DNA from: Coxiellaceae bacterium
GTDB taxonomy: Bacteria > Pseudomonadota > Gammaproteobacteria > Coxiellales > Coxiellaceae
Direction: 5' to 3'
NCBI GenBank assembly: GCA_029212925.1
Contig: JARGOB010000004.1
Location: 21,375-85,374 of the forward strand
Length of the DNA: 64,000 nt
Shown here: piece after piece, positions 1 to 7,803 of the stretch
How positions within the stretch are numbered: position 1 is the stretch's first letter
How the letters are laid out: every line of letters begins with the position of its first letter
Translations under genes and position numbers: made by a program
Notes under the pieces: model-generated
What the model was told of the DNA's origin: nothing
Databases searched by the model: none
What the model saw: only the letters and a program-made list of their open reading frames with translations

Positions 1-58
1 CTGACTTCATCCATGAAGTCGTTCGCGAGCTGCGTTGGTCGCTACTGGACCAACGGTC
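1..58. repeat. Hairpin repeat of the GTCCAGT-core family, window edge
   Basis: The segment holds two adjacent hairpins. GACTTCAT pairs with ATGAAGTC at about 3-20, and CGTTGGTC pairs with GACCAACG at about 34-53. Read on the minus strand, the second hairpin carries the same framework (GACC, four variable bases, GTCCAGT, a closing arm, GCAGC) as the elements at 2871-3170 and 5614-5731. The arms differ in sequence but stay complementary. It lies directly behind the stop codon of the minus-strand dehydrogenase, so it could also act as a transcript end. The element may continue outside the window. Confidence 0.55.
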
Positions 59-61
59 TCT

Positions 62-1282
62 TTATTGAAAATCTTCGACTTTTAATGGTATCACTTTGAA
101 CACTGGCTCACCCGCCGCCAACAGGCTTTCGCGGCCATCCTTAGTCGGCGGATAAATGCGGTCATGATTAATATAAAGCTTAATCGCCTTAGCTGCTTTT
201 TCTGTATCACGCACTTGCGAATCCCAGGTTTCTGCGTATATCGCGCCACCAGAACCCAAATCAAAACACGTAACAAACCACGGCTGATCATAATCGACCA
301 ATGGTTCGCCCAATAAATCAGCGACCGCATTATGCCCCGCTACACGACCTTGCGGCATCGCATGCTGACAAGATAATAAAGCCGTATGACCTGGTTCAGG
401 TTTAGCCTCCGCCACATCTCCAGCGGCAAAACAATCGGATACCCCTTCAATGTGAAGTTTTTGATTAACCGGTAATCGACCATAGCGATCAAGCTCGACC
501 TCAAACTGCTGAGTTAAATCACTCGAACGCATACCCGCCGTCCAAACCACCGTTTGCGTTTCAACAAGCTCACCATTGTCTAATTCAATATGATCTTCAG
601 CAATTACATTAACACCGGTATTCGGGCACATTTCAATACCCATTTTATCCATGGCTTGATGGATGACCTGTTGTGGTTGCTCACCAACCGTACTGGCAAT
701 TTGATTATGATCTAACACCAACACGCGTGGGCTGGCATCATCAGGCGCAATACGTCGTAAACGATCAATGATATTGGTTGACGCCTCAACGCCGGTAAAT
801 CCACCGCCAACCACCACCACGGTATATCGACCTTTTTCAGGTTTATTCGGTAAATCTTCAATATGATAAAACAACTTTTCAGCCGCCTGATACGTATCAA
901 CATTAAAACCATATTCGGCTAAACCAGGAACAGGTGGCTGAAATAAATGACTGCCGGTCGCTAAAATCAAACGGTCATAAGTAAGCACTTGGGGTTCTGA
1001 TTGTTGATCAACATAATGAATCTTATGGCTCTCAGCATTAACCTCTCTAACCTCGCCAATCACCAACTTAACACCGATGGGACCCAAAACTTCAAGCAAA
1101 GGCACACGCAACTGATCAAGATCTGTTTCATAAAAACGCGGCCGTACGCCGTGGTACTCGTCACGATTAATCAACGTCACATCAACCTGATCAGATTTAC
1201 CCAAAAGATCCAAATGACGCGCTGCCGACATGGCACTCCACAAGCCACCATAACCAGCCCCGATAATGACAATACGTTTCAT
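62..1282 (-). CDS. NAD(P)/FAD-dependent oxidoreductase, NDH-2 type
   Basis: Encodes 406 residues of the two-dinucleotide-binding pyridine nucleotide-disulfide oxidoreductase fold. The N-terminal FAD-binding glycine motif GAGYGG lies at residues 8-13, the NAD(P)H motif GGGFTG near residue 160, and the FAD-closing segment FAAGDVAEA in the C-terminal half. This layout and length fit type II NADH:quinone dehydrogenase (ndh), which passes electrons from NADH to quinone at the inner membrane face without pumping protons. Related quinone reductases share the fold, so the substrate is inferred. No clear C-terminal amphipathic anchor was noted. The ATG is preceded by a strong ribosome-binding site (GGAGG, five bases upstream). 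The gene is monocistronic and divergent from the glycosyltransferase at 1346. Confidence 0.8.
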   Translation of the reverse strand: MKRIVIIGAGYGGLWSAMSAARHLDLLGKSDQVDVTLINRDEYHGVRPRFYETDLDQLRVPLLEVLGPIGVKLVIGEVREVNAESHKIHYVDQQSEPQVLTYDRLILATGSHLFQPPVPGLAEYGFNVDTYQAAEKLFYHIEDLPNKPEKGRYTVVVVGGGFTGVEASTNIIDRLRRIAPDDASPRVLVLDHNQIASTVGEQPQQVIHQAMDKMGIEMCPNTGVNVIAEDHIELDNGELVETQTVVWTAGMRSSDLTQQFEVELDRYGRLPVNQKLHIEGVSDCFAAGDVAEAKPEPGHTALLSCQHAMPQGRVAGHNAVADLLGEPLVDYDQPWFVTCFDLGSGGAIYAETWDSQVRDTEKAAKAIKLYINHDRIYPPTKDGRESLLAAGEPVFKVIPLKVEDFQ

Positions 1283-1345
1283 ATAACCTCCAACTCGTGT
1301 GTAGATCTTTTAAGCAAGCTGTCGTTAGTATAATACCAGCAACAC

Positions 1346-2830
1346 ATGATAGAATCAGCCCTTTCATATCTGCACAGGGTTACCCATATGCCAGCCAAAC
1401 AAGAGCTACCATTACGCTTATTTGTCGCTTGTATATTGGGCGTGATCCTGTTGACACATTTATATTTACTATTATGCCCTTATTTGCACCCACCCCACAC
1501 CTGGCGTCAAGGCGACACCGCCGCCGTTGCTCGTAACTTTTACCGCGAATCGATGAACTTTTTTTTACCGCGGATTGATTCTCGCGGCAACATGACCGGC
1601 ATCAACGGCATGGAGTTTCCACTATACAATTACTGCGTCGCTATTATTTATAAACTTACAGGCACCGTATGGATTGGTTTTGGTCGCATCCTATCGTTTA
1701 TTTTTTCATTATTAGCCGTGTGGTTTTTATGCAAAATCAATAAGCAACAAGCTAGCCCACAACATCGATCCAATAACCTATTGGTATTATTGGTGGCATT
1801 TAGCGTGCCATACTTTTCTCAATTTTGTTCGTCATTTATGCCTGAGATGATGGCGATGATGCTTATGCTGATCAGCTTCTATACGTTTTTTGTTTACGTA
1901 CAAAAGCAGTCAGTCACGGCATTGGTACTTTCAAGCATCAGTTTGGCGATAGCAATTTTAGTCAGGCCCTACTATATATTTTTAGCCCTACCCTATGTCA
2001 GCTTTTTTATTAGCCAATTAAGAGTCTCCGTTCGACACAGCCTATTAACCGCGGTATTTGGCTTATTGCCATTGATCCCCTTTGTAATCTGGTATCACTA
2101 CTGGGTGCCTCATCTCAACACCATTTATAACGCTCATTATTTTTACATGGGCATCCCATTATCAGCAGCGATTAAAACCATTGGTTCATCGTGGTGGATA
2201 TTATTAGAGGTACTTTGTAAAAATTATTTTGGTTATATCTACCTGCCATTTTTTGCATTGGGTTGCTACAAGGTTTTTAAACAGCCACGATTGAGCTGGA
2301 CGCAAACCCTCACCTCACCGATTCATCAGTTACTCTATAGTGCCATTCTCACGTGCATTATTTTGCCTTTTGTTGTCGGCAGCCATTATAAACCCCACTT
2401 GTATTTTTTAGGGGCCGTGTTTCCTGCCATTGCTATTTATAGCGCACTCGGCTTTGAATTTATCTATGACCAAGTCCGCAATAAAAAACTGATCACTATT
2501 ATATTAACCGTATTGTTTGTATTAATTTACGCCTTTACCACTTATAACATTAACCATGTATACAAACCCGAGAAAAATGTCCGCCTGATGCTGCGCATAT
2601 TGCCAAAACTGCAAAAGCGCATTCCGAAGAATGCCTTAGTAATTATCGATGATCCCAACCGCATGTATTTATACACACTAGATCGCAAGGGTTGGGTGGT
2701 CGAACGCGCCGATATAAATAGCCGGCAAAAACTCAATAGCTACAAGCGCAAAGGAGCGAAATTCTTACTGCGCATACCACGCTGGAAGAACAAGCACGAT
2801 CATAGCGCGTTTAAGTTAATCAGATTGTAA
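1346..2830 (+). CDS. Membrane glycosyltransferase (GT39/PMT-like)
   Basis: A polytopic inner-membrane protein of 494 residues with about ten hydrophobic segments. After the first membrane segment it has the sequence HTWRQGDTAAVARNFYRE. An acidic loop of this kind after the first helix is typical of GT-C fold transferases of the PMT/GT39 type, which move sugars from polyprenyl-phosphate carriers on the periplasmic side. The C-terminal part is a soluble tail of about 90 residues. No sugar or acceptor can be read from the sequence and there are no neighbouring polysaccharide genes. An internal ATG at 1388 (MPAKQE) is a possible alternative start. Neither start has a strong ribosome-binding site. 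Confidence 0.7.
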   Translation: MIESALSYLHRVTHMPAKQELPLRLFVACILGVILLTHLYLLLCPYLHPPHTWRQGDTAAVARNFYRESMNFFLPRIDSRGNMTGINGMEFPLYNYCVAIIYKLTGTVWIGFGRILSFIFSLLAVWFLCKINKQQASPQHRSNNLLVLLVAFSVPYFSQFCSSFMPEMMAMMLMLISFYTFFVYVQKQSVTALVLSSISLAIAILVRPYYIFLALPYVSFFISQLRVSVRHSLLTAVFGLLPLIPFVIWYHYWVPHLNTIYNAHYFYMGIPLSAAIKTIGSSWWILLEVLCKNYFGYIYLPFFALGCYKVFKQPRLSWTQTLTSPIHQLLYSAILTCIILPFVVGSHYKPHLYFLGAVFPAIAIYSALGFEFIYDQVRNKKLITIILTVLFVLIYAFTTYNINHVYKPEKNVRLMLRILPKLQKRIPKNALVIIDDPNRMYLYTLDRKGWVVERADINSRQKLNSYKRKGAKFLLRIPRWKNKHDHSAFKLIRL

Positions 2831-2870
2831 ACTCACTCAGGAATCAAGCATATGCAAAAAAAAAGTGGCA

Positions 2871-3170
2871 CGGACGCACGACTGCGACCATTGGTCCAGT
2901 GGACCAATGCAGCGCACGTGCGCAAATCATACAGGGCAGGTTCGAATCCTTTATATAACTACTAAAAAATGAAGTCGTACAACCATACAGCCATACACAA
3001 ATAAAGTGGCGCGCCTGGCACGGACGCACAACTGCGACCATTGGTCCAGTGGACCAATGCAGCGCACGTGCGCAAATCATACAGGGCAGGTTCGAATCCT
3101 TTATATAACTACTAAAAAATGAAGTCGTACAACCATACAGCCATACACAAATAAAGTGGCGCGCCTGGCA
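2871..3170. repeat. Two tandem 150-bp repeats carrying the tRNA-Arg 3' end
   Basis: Positions 2871-3020 and 3021-3170 are direct repeats with a period of 150 bp and a single visible mismatch (2880 G, 3030 A). Each unit contains the hairpin CATTGGTCC-AGT-GGACCAATG, a tRNA T-arm-like stretch on the plus strand (GCAGGTTCGAATCCT), and ends in the 3' end of the neighbouring tRNA-Arg (TGGCGCGCCTGGCA). The second unit runs into the intact tRNA gene. A short GTGGCA before the first unit is a further remnant of the same tRNA end. A small open frame on the minus strand across the repeats is an artefact of the duplication. Confidence 0.9.
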
Positions 3171-3233
3171 GGATTCGAACCTGCTACCCTCGGCTTAGAA
3201 GGCCGATGCTCTATCCAAATGAGCTACAGGCGC
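3157..3233 (-). tRNA. tRNA-Arg (anticodon TCT)
   Basis: A complete 77-nt cloverleaf on the minus strand. The 7-bp acceptor stem pairs GCGCCTG with CAGGCGC, the D-arm has AGCTC, the anticodon loop CTTCTAA gives anticodon UCU, the T-arm is GCAGG-TTCGAAT-CCTGC, and CCA is encoded. It is the last gene of a Pro-His-Arg tRNA operon. Its 3' end is duplicated in the adjoining 150-bp repeats. Confidence 0.95.
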
Positions 3234-3298
3234 ACTTAAGTTTTGCGGATCCTATATTCTCATACAGCCACTAGAATCACAACAGAGTCTTTCAAAAT

Positions 3299-3320
3299 AC
3301 TGGATCCCGTCCGGGATGAC
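3299..3320. repeat. Short copy of the GGATCCCGG/CCGGGATGAC palindromic repeat
   Basis: CTGGATCCCG is followed directly by TCCGGGATGAC, an inverted repeat with almost no loop. It is a shortened copy of the palindrome found at 11613, 19660, 25981, 31042, 39640, 46360, 60541 and 63021. It lies between tRNA-Arg and tRNA-His inside the tRNA operon, so it would be transcribed and form a hairpin in the precursor. Confidence 0.75.
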
Positions 3321-3336
3321 AAAATTACTGAAAATC

Positions 3337-3412
3337 TGGGGTGGATGATGGGACTTGAACCCACGACGACCGGTACCACAAACCGGGGCTCTACCACTGA
3401 GCTACACCCACC
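3337..3412 (-). tRNA. tRNA-His (anticodon GTG)
   Basis: A complete cloverleaf on the minus strand. It begins with the extra G(-1) typical of tRNA-His, opposite C73. The acceptor stem GTGGGTG pairs with CATCCAC with one G-U pair, the anticodon loop TTGTGGT gives GUG, and CCA is encoded. It is the middle gene of the Pro-His-Arg operon. Confidence 0.95.
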
Positions 3413-3431
3413 ATGTAAGAATGACAATAAC

Positions 3432-3508
3432 TGGTCGGGGTAGAGAGATTCGAACTCCCGACATCCTGCTCCCAAAGCAGGCGCGCTACCAGACTGCGCT
3501 ATACCCCG
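3432..3508 (-). tRNA. tRNA-Pro (anticodon TGG)
   Basis: A complete 77-nt cloverleaf on the minus strand. The acceptor stem starts CGGGGTA, the anticodon stem CCTGC/GCAGG encloses loop TTTGGGA (anticodon UGG), the T-arm is GGGAG-TTCGAAT-CTCTC, and CCA is encoded. It is the first gene of the tRNA operon and lies just downstream of a near-consensus promoter. Confidence 0.95.
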
Positions 3509-3521
3509 AACTAGGTGAGCC

Positions 3522-3550
3522 ATAATACTTCGCAAGTTCAGATGAGTCAA
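3522..3550 (-). promoter_or_regulatory. Sigma70-type promoter of the tRNA operon
   Basis: On the minus strand TTGACT (3545-3550) and TATTAT (3522-3527) are separated by exactly 17 bases, and tRNA-Pro begins 13 bases after the -10 box. The match to the sigma70 consensus is good. The divergent dapD gene must start transcription from within or just beside this region. Confidence 0.75.
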
Positions 3551-3617
3551 TGATTGATAGTTGATTTTGCAGCTTCAACCCTTCAAGATAGCATCTGAAT
3601 TACGCGAGGAAGCCTAC

Positions 3618-4454
3618 ATGCAAACTTTTGATCAATTAAAACCCGAAATCGAAGCCATCTATCAGCAATTACAGACAGACAGTACATATGAAATCAAACA
3701 AGCAGATCGCTTAGCGATCGAAGAGGCGGTGCGCGGACTAAACCAAGGTCGATGGCGCATAGCTGAAAAAGTTGATGGCAAGTGGGTCACCAATGCTTGG
3801 CTAAAAGAAGCGATTTTATTATATTTTCGCTCACACCCTAACCAACTAATGGACAGTGGTGTAACGCGCTATTTTGATAAGGTGCCGAGCAAGTTTGGCG
3901 TTACCACTGAAGAAGAATTTGTTGAAGCCGGTTTTCGCGTCGTCCCTCCCGCGATGGTACGCATGGGTGCATTTATAGGTAAAAAATGCGTACTCATGCC
4001 GAGTTATGTCAACATAGGGGCCTATATAGATGAAGGCACCATGGTGGACACCTGGGCAACCGTTGGCTCATGCGCACAAATCGGTAAAAACGTTCACTTA
4101 TCTGGCGGCGTCGGTATAGGCGGCGTATTAGAACCGTTACAAGCCACCCCTACCATTATTGAAGATGACTGCTTTATTGGTGCTCGATCGGAAGTGGTTG
4201 AAGGTGTTATTGTTGGTGAAGGATCTGTGTTGGCAATGGGCGTATTTATCAGTCAAAGCACACCGATCTATAATCGCGAAACCAAACAAACTTCTTATGG
4301 TCACGTCCCACCCTACTCCGTCGTGGTACCTGGCTCATTACCGGCGAAAGATGGCAGTCACAGTTTGGCAGCTGCGATTATAGTAAAACAAGTTGATGCT
4401 AAAACACGCGCCAAAACGTCACTCAATGATCTATTACGCGAGTGCGTCCAATGA
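3618..4454 (+). CDS. dapD: Tetrahydrodipicolinate N-succinyltransferase DapD
   Basis: A 278-residue enzyme of the succinylase branch of lysine and meso-diaminopimelate synthesis. It transfers succinyl from succinyl-CoA to tetrahydrodipicolinate in the cytoplasm. The sequence shows the N-terminal helical domain, then the left-handed beta-helix built of hexapeptide turns (about residues 110-220), and the family's short C-terminal domain. The length matches the E. coli enzyme closely. The frame is open further upstream, but the ATG at 3618 with AGGA before it and the start [12 protein letters not shown] fit the family. Its stop overlaps the start of dapE (ATGA), showing translational coupling. 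Confidence 0.95.
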   Translation: MQTFDQLKPEIEAIYQQLQTDSTYEIKQADRLAIEEAVRGLNQGRWRIAEKVDGKWVTNAWLKEAILLYFRSHPNQLMDSGVTRYFDKVPSKFGVTTEEEFVEAGFRVVPPAMVRMGAFIGKKCVLMPSYVNIGAYIDEGTMVDTWATVGSCAQIGKNVHLSGGVGIGGVLEPLQATPTIIEDDCFIGARSEVVEGVIVGEGSVLAMGVFISQSTPIYNRETKQTSYGHVPPYSVVVPGSLPAKDGSHSLAAAIIVKQVDAKTRAKTSLNDLLRECVQ

Positions 4455-5578
4455 ATGATGTTGTAGAGCTAGCCAGTCAACTTATTAATAAAGAATCTGT
4501 AACACCGAATGATAACGGCTGTCAGACATTAATCGCTGATCTACTAACACCGCTGGGTTTTGAGATTCAAACCATTAACCAGCATGATGTTAATAATTTA
4601 TGGGCTCGCATTGGTAACGATGGCCCGTTGTTTGTGTTTAGTGGTCACACCGATGTTGTGCCGCCCGGCCCAGCAGACAATTGGCACACACCGCCGTTTG
4701 TTGCTACTGAAAAGGATAACTCATTATATGGTCGCGGTGCGGCTGATATGAAATCAGCAATCGCCGCGATGGTTGTTGCGGTGCAACGCTATTTAGCTGA
4801 TCACAAAACCTTGAGCGGCTCGATTGCGTTTGCGATTACCAGTGATGAAGAGGGTCCGTCGGAATATGGTAGTAAATCCATTGTTGAGTGGTTACAACAG
4901 CACGACATTAAACCGGATTATTGTTTGATTGGTGAAGCCAGCAGTGATCAACAGTTTGGTGACATGATTAAGGTGGGTCGACGCGGTTCATTGCACGGCC
5001 ATTTAACTATACGTGGCAAACAGGGTCATATTGCGTATCCACAAAAAGCGATCAATCCGATTCAGATTGCACAGCCTGCTATTGCTGCTTTATATGCATA
5101 CGAGTGGGATCAAGGATGTGATGAGTTTTTACCGACCAGTTTTCAGATGTCGAATTGTCATTCCGGTGTTGGCGCGAAGAATGTCATACCTGGCGAGATG
5201 ATGATTGATTTTAATTTTCGTTATAATCCACAGTCTACGGCAGAGTCACTTAAGCAAGCGGTACATAACACTTTAGATCAGTGTGAGGTTGATTATTCAA
5301 TTGATTGGAGTGTTGGCGCCCTACCATTCAGCAGTCCTGCTGGCAAATTACGTCAAGCGGCAAGCGATGCTATCAAAAAGGTCGCCGGGATTACCACCAC
5401 TGCCAATACTGTAGGCGGCACATCTGACGGTCGTTTTTTTGCGCCTTTGGGTTGTGAGATTGTTGAGGTTGGACCGATCAATGCATCGATTCATCAGGTC
5501 AATGAGCATATTAATATAGAGGACTTACGTTCGTTGGTGGATGTTTATCATGAGATATTGCGTAATTTATTTGACTAG
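4451..5578 (+). CDS. dapE: Succinyl-diaminopimelate desuccinylase DapE
   Basis: A 375-residue M20-family metallohydrolase that releases succinate from N-succinyl-LL-diaminopimelate, a later step of the same pathway as DapD. Metal-binding motifs are in place: [11 protein letters not shown] (His), GRGAADMKS (Asp), [11 protein letters not shown] (catalytic and metal Glu) and the C-terminal NASIHQVNE (His). The length equals that of the usual bacterial enzyme. The ATG at 4451 overlaps the dapD stop by four bases. A GTG three codons earlier is open but less likely. Confidence 0.95.
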   Translation: MNDVVELASQLINKESVTPNDNGCQTLIADLLTPLGFEIQTINQHDVNNLWARIGNDGPLFVFSGHTDVVPPGPADNWHTPPFVATEKDNSLYGRGAADMKSAIAAMVVAVQRYLADHKTLSGSIAFAITSDEEGPSEYGSKSIVEWLQQHDIKPDYCLIGEASSDQQFGDMIKVGRRGSLHGHLTIRGKQGHIAYPQKAINPIQIAQPAIAALYAYEWDQGCDEFLPTSFQMSNCHSGVGAKNVIPGEMMIDFNFRYNPQSTAESLKQAVHNTLDQCEVDYSIDWSVGALPFSSPAGKLRQAASDAIKKVAGITTTANTVGGTSDGRFFAPLGCEIVEVGPINASIHQVNEHINIEDLRSLVDVYHEILRNLFD

Positions 5579-5594
5579 GGTAACCTGTCGCTCC

Positions 5595-5613
5595 TGGAGA
5601 GATGCCTGAGTGG
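5595..5613 (+). pseudogene. Duplicated 5' end of tRNA-Ser
   Basis: Nineteen bases are identical to 5732-5750, the 5' end of tRNA-Ser through the start of its D-arm. After them the sequence changes into the hairpin element at 5614-5731. It cannot form a tRNA. The copy and the intact gene form direct repeats flanking the element. Confidence 0.85.
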
Positions 5614-5731
5614 GATCGTCTTCGACCGAGAGTCCAGTGGACTCTCGCAGCGAAAGATCGGGAGGTCAGGACGACCGACCGGGCTCGGCGTCAGGATGAC
5701 CGAAGCTGACTTCGTTGGCTTGCTATAAATG
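5614..5731. repeat. GTCCAGT-core hairpin element at tRNA-Ser
   Basis: A 118-bp segment lies between the duplicated and the intact 5' end of tRNA-Ser. It contains the hairpin CGAGAGTCC-AGT-GGACTCTCG followed by GCAGCG, the same framework as at 2871-3170 and at the window start. Further short inverted segments follow (GACCGACC, GCTGACTTCG). The direct repeat of 19 bp on both sides suggests insertion with duplication of tRNA sequence. A TATAAA shortly before tRNA-Ser lies inside the element and might now serve as its -10 box, but no good -35 box was seen. Confidence 0.75.
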
Positions 5732-5732
5732 T

Positions 5733-5822
5733 GGAGAGATGCCTGAGTGGCTTAAGGGGCTCGCCTGGAAAGTGAGTGTATGTTAACGCATACCGAGGGT
5801 TCGAATCCCTCTCTCTCCGCCA
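5733..5822 (+). tRNA. tRNA-Ser (anticodon GGA)
   Basis: A complete 90-nt tRNA with the long variable arm of serine tRNAs (TGTATGTTAACGCATACC region). The acceptor stem GGAGAGA pairs with TCTCTCC, anticodon loop CTGGAAA gives GGA, the T-arm is GAGGG-TTCGAAT-CCCTC, and CCA is encoded. A terminator follows directly. Confidence 0.95.
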
Positions 5823-5862
5823 GATATAAAAAAGCACCCTTTAGGGTGTTTTTTTATATCTC
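5823..5862 (+). terminator. Rho-independent terminator after tRNA-Ser
   Basis: AAAAAAGCACCC-TTTA-GGGTGTTTTTTT forms a strong hairpin with a T-run. The outer AGATAT/ATATCT also pairs, so it can work in both directions. Confidence 0.9.
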
Positions 5863-5966
5863 ACGAAGTGATAGCAGCAAACATTAACGGTAGATTATCA
5901 AGATATTTCGATTGACCTAGAAAGTCAACAACGATACCCTGCCGTTTATTATATGTAGTAATTGAA

Positions 5967-6662
5967 ATGAGAGCAGTAATGAGCAGAATGACAGACCTGG
6001 AATACCGTCGCAACAGAATGAATGAAGCCTATATTCAAAGCGCTAAGCTCACACTAGCCTCGGTGGTGATGCTGGCAAGCTTTACCGCATCCACTTATCA
6101 TTTTCTCTATACGCTACTAGCATTCAAAGCACACAGCTACAATTTTGATCTTAAAAACGCAACATCAACCGTTGAACAAGCTTGCCTACGTCTGTATCTA
6201 GGGGAATTTGCTAGCGACAGCTATGTAACTACAGCCAACAAAACACTCAATCAGCTCACTGGTTTAGCCCTGTTTAGCAGCAGCAACCAATGCGCCGTCA
6301 ACACTCCCCTCACAATAATAAGCAATAACTGTGCTGGTGCATACTTTTGGACATCAGCCGTAAATGGCACCTCACTATATAATTCGATAGCGCAATCACT
6401 CATTTCTGCAGAAAAAACAGACGGCAGCAGTTGCACCATAGGCCTAGACATATTAAGCATGCTCGCTACTTGCACATTGCTGGTTGCAACACCAATAGTC
6501 ATAAACAAGGCATACACCGCAGGCAAAAGAGCGCTGGATGCAAGAACAGTACACAATGACGCATTGAGAGAAACACTCTTAACCGATGATGAAGAACAAA
6601 GGCAACTTACGGATGCTGACCCGGATCAAGAAGGTGTTGAGCTAAGTGTCATTACCCGCTAG
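5967..6662 (+). CDS. Orphan membrane protein with two helices
   Basis: Not recognised. The 231-residue product has a hydrophobic segment at about residues 24-50 and another at about 158-180. Between them lies a polar loop of about 110 residues with five cysteines, which would face the far side of the membrane. The tail is strongly acidic (TLLTDDEEQRQL and DADPDQEGVE). The words ETLLTDD recall EETLLGDD in the orphan membrane protein at 46497, so the two may belong to one expanded family, but this rests on a short stretch. The start is uncertain, since ATGs at 5967 and 5979 both lack a strong ribosome-binding site. The 3' end overlaps the convergent quinone reductase gene by 21 bases. Confidence 0.6.
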   Translation: MRAVMSRMTDLEYRRNRMNEAYIQSAKLTLASVVMLASFTASTYHFLYTLLAFKAHSYNFDLKNATSTVEQACLRLYLGEFASDSYVTTANKTLNQLTGLALFSSSNQCAVNTPLTIISNNCAGAYFWTSAVNGTSLYNSIAQSLISAEKTDGSSCTIGLDILSMLATCTLLVATPIVINKAYTAGKRALDARTVHNDALRETLLTDDEEQRQLTDADPDQEGVELSVITR

Positions 6663-7295
6663 CTGACGGCTGATGAATTGCTGAAAGCCTGCTTTAGCTT
6701 CAGCCTCACGCTGCTCATCCAATTGAAAAGCCACATAAGTCACGAACGGGTCCTTTGGCTCAATGCCAACAAACTTCAACGTATTATGAATCGGATGCAG
6801 CATATCCATCATTGTCGCCTGATGTACCGCATCAGGTTGAAATAACGCTTCAGGTGATTGCGTGCTAGTGACTAACGAAGCCGTTTTACCCTTTAATAAG
6901 CCCTTATCAAATACCCTGCCAGCATCATAAGCAAAGCCCTTTACCAACACCCGATCAAACCATCCTTTTAAAATCGCCGGCACCGAAAACCACCATAACG
7001 GAAACTGAAAAATAATATGATCTGCCCAAGCCAATTTTTTCATTTCAACCTTAATATCATCAGCCAACTGATCGCTAGCTAATGCCTGGCTTTGTGCTAA
7101 AAAATATTGCTCAGGTAAATCCGATGGCCGCTCTTTAAAATCTTGCCAACTCGCCGTTGGGTTAAAACCCATTTGATAAAGGTCCGACACCTTTACATTT
7201 GCACCCTGCTTTTGCAATTGATCCAACGCCTGCTGCTTTAACATAGCGTTGAATGAATTATCATTAGGATGTGCATAGACATATAAAATATTCAT
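6642..7295 (-). CDS. NAD(P)H-quinone oxidoreductase, flavodoxin-like fold
   Basis: A 217-residue protein of the NQO1/MdaB/KefF-type FMN- or FAD-binding family. It opens with MNILYVYAHPNDNSFN, the phosphate-binding loop of this group, and has the central segment FQFPLWWFSVPAILKGWFDRV that is diagnostic for it. Such enzymes reduce quinones or other electrophiles by two electrons in the cytosol. The ATG at 7295 is preceded by AAGGAG at ideal spacing, and the TTG two codons earlier is unlikely. It is probably co-transcribed with the upstream gene at 7308 and lies beside a divergent LysR regulator, the usual layout of an electrophile- or redox-responsive module. Confidence 0.85.
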   Translation of the reverse strand: MNILYVYAHPNDNSFNAMLKQQALDQLQKQGANVKVSDLYQMGFNPTASWQDFKERPSDLPEQYFLAQSQALASDQLADDIKVEMKKLAWADHIIFQFPLWWFSVPAILKGWFDRVLVKGFAYDAGRVFDKGLLKGKTASLVTSTQSPEALFQPDAVHQATMMDMLHPIHNTLKFVGIEPKDPFVTYVAFQLDEQREAEAKAGFQQFISRQLAGNDT

Positions 7296-7307
7296 GAGCA
7301 AAGCTCC

Positions 7308-7613
7308 TTAACTTAATAAGTCTAACATCGGCTTGCGCGCTTCAGGCCCATAAGACACACTACCCACCGGGACCACGCCATCAATGGCTTCATATACCTT
7401 AGCTATCCACAGCGGCCCAAAACCGCCGCATAACTCTAAAGTCTGTGCACCATTAGCCACCAACTCCTTAGCCACTTCAATCACCTGCTCCTTCTTAGTA
7501 AAGTCCACACCCACCGTAGTAAAAGTAAATGCATCAGTCTTCACCTCAGCACGATCTTTACTGGAATCTAAATCAGGTCCCAAAAACACATATGCAAAAT
7601 TATTAAATTTCAT
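7308..7613 (-). CDS. Small conserved protein, DUF6506-like
   Basis: A 101-residue soluble protein. The stretch ELCGGFGPLWIAKV followed by VPVGSVSYGPE matches what I recall of the DUF6506 family, for which no biochemical role is established. It has no signal peptide or membrane helix. The gene sits 12 bases upstream of the flavodoxin-fold quinone reductase, in the same direction, and opposite the LysR gene at 7804. It is therefore likely co-expressed with the reductase under that regulator. Confidence 0.7.
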   Translation of the reverse strand: MKFNNFAYVFLGPDLDSSKDRAEVKTDAFTFTTVGVDFTKKEQVIEVAKELVANGAQTLELCGGFGPLWIAKVYEAIDGVVPVGSVSYGPEARKPMLDLLS

Positions 7614-7803
7614 TTTTTTTAATTCCTTTAGCTGTTGAGCTTTGTTTAACTACTTTACTAAAAGATAAACCTAAACATTCTTCACTATTCAGCTTCTTTA
7701 CACCTTTTAGCAACTCAGTCTTGATTAACTAAACCCAGTATAACACCACGTCACAGCTTGATTATGATATAATAATAAAAACACTATTTATTGGAATGAT
7801 ATA

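Noticed and set aside
2936..2950. tRNA-like T-arm on the plus strand
   Set aside because: Only the T-arm part is present. No acceptor stem, D-arm or anticodon arm can be formed, so it is a fragment and not a tRNA gene.
2844..3080. Open frame of 78 codons with an internally repeated peptide on the minus strand
   Set aside because: It is produced by reading through the two 150-bp repeats, and its repeated peptide is simply the translated duplication.
3561..3617. N-terminal extension of DapD by 19 residues
   Set aside because: The inner ATG at 3618 has the better ribosome-binding site and matches the usual DapD start and length.
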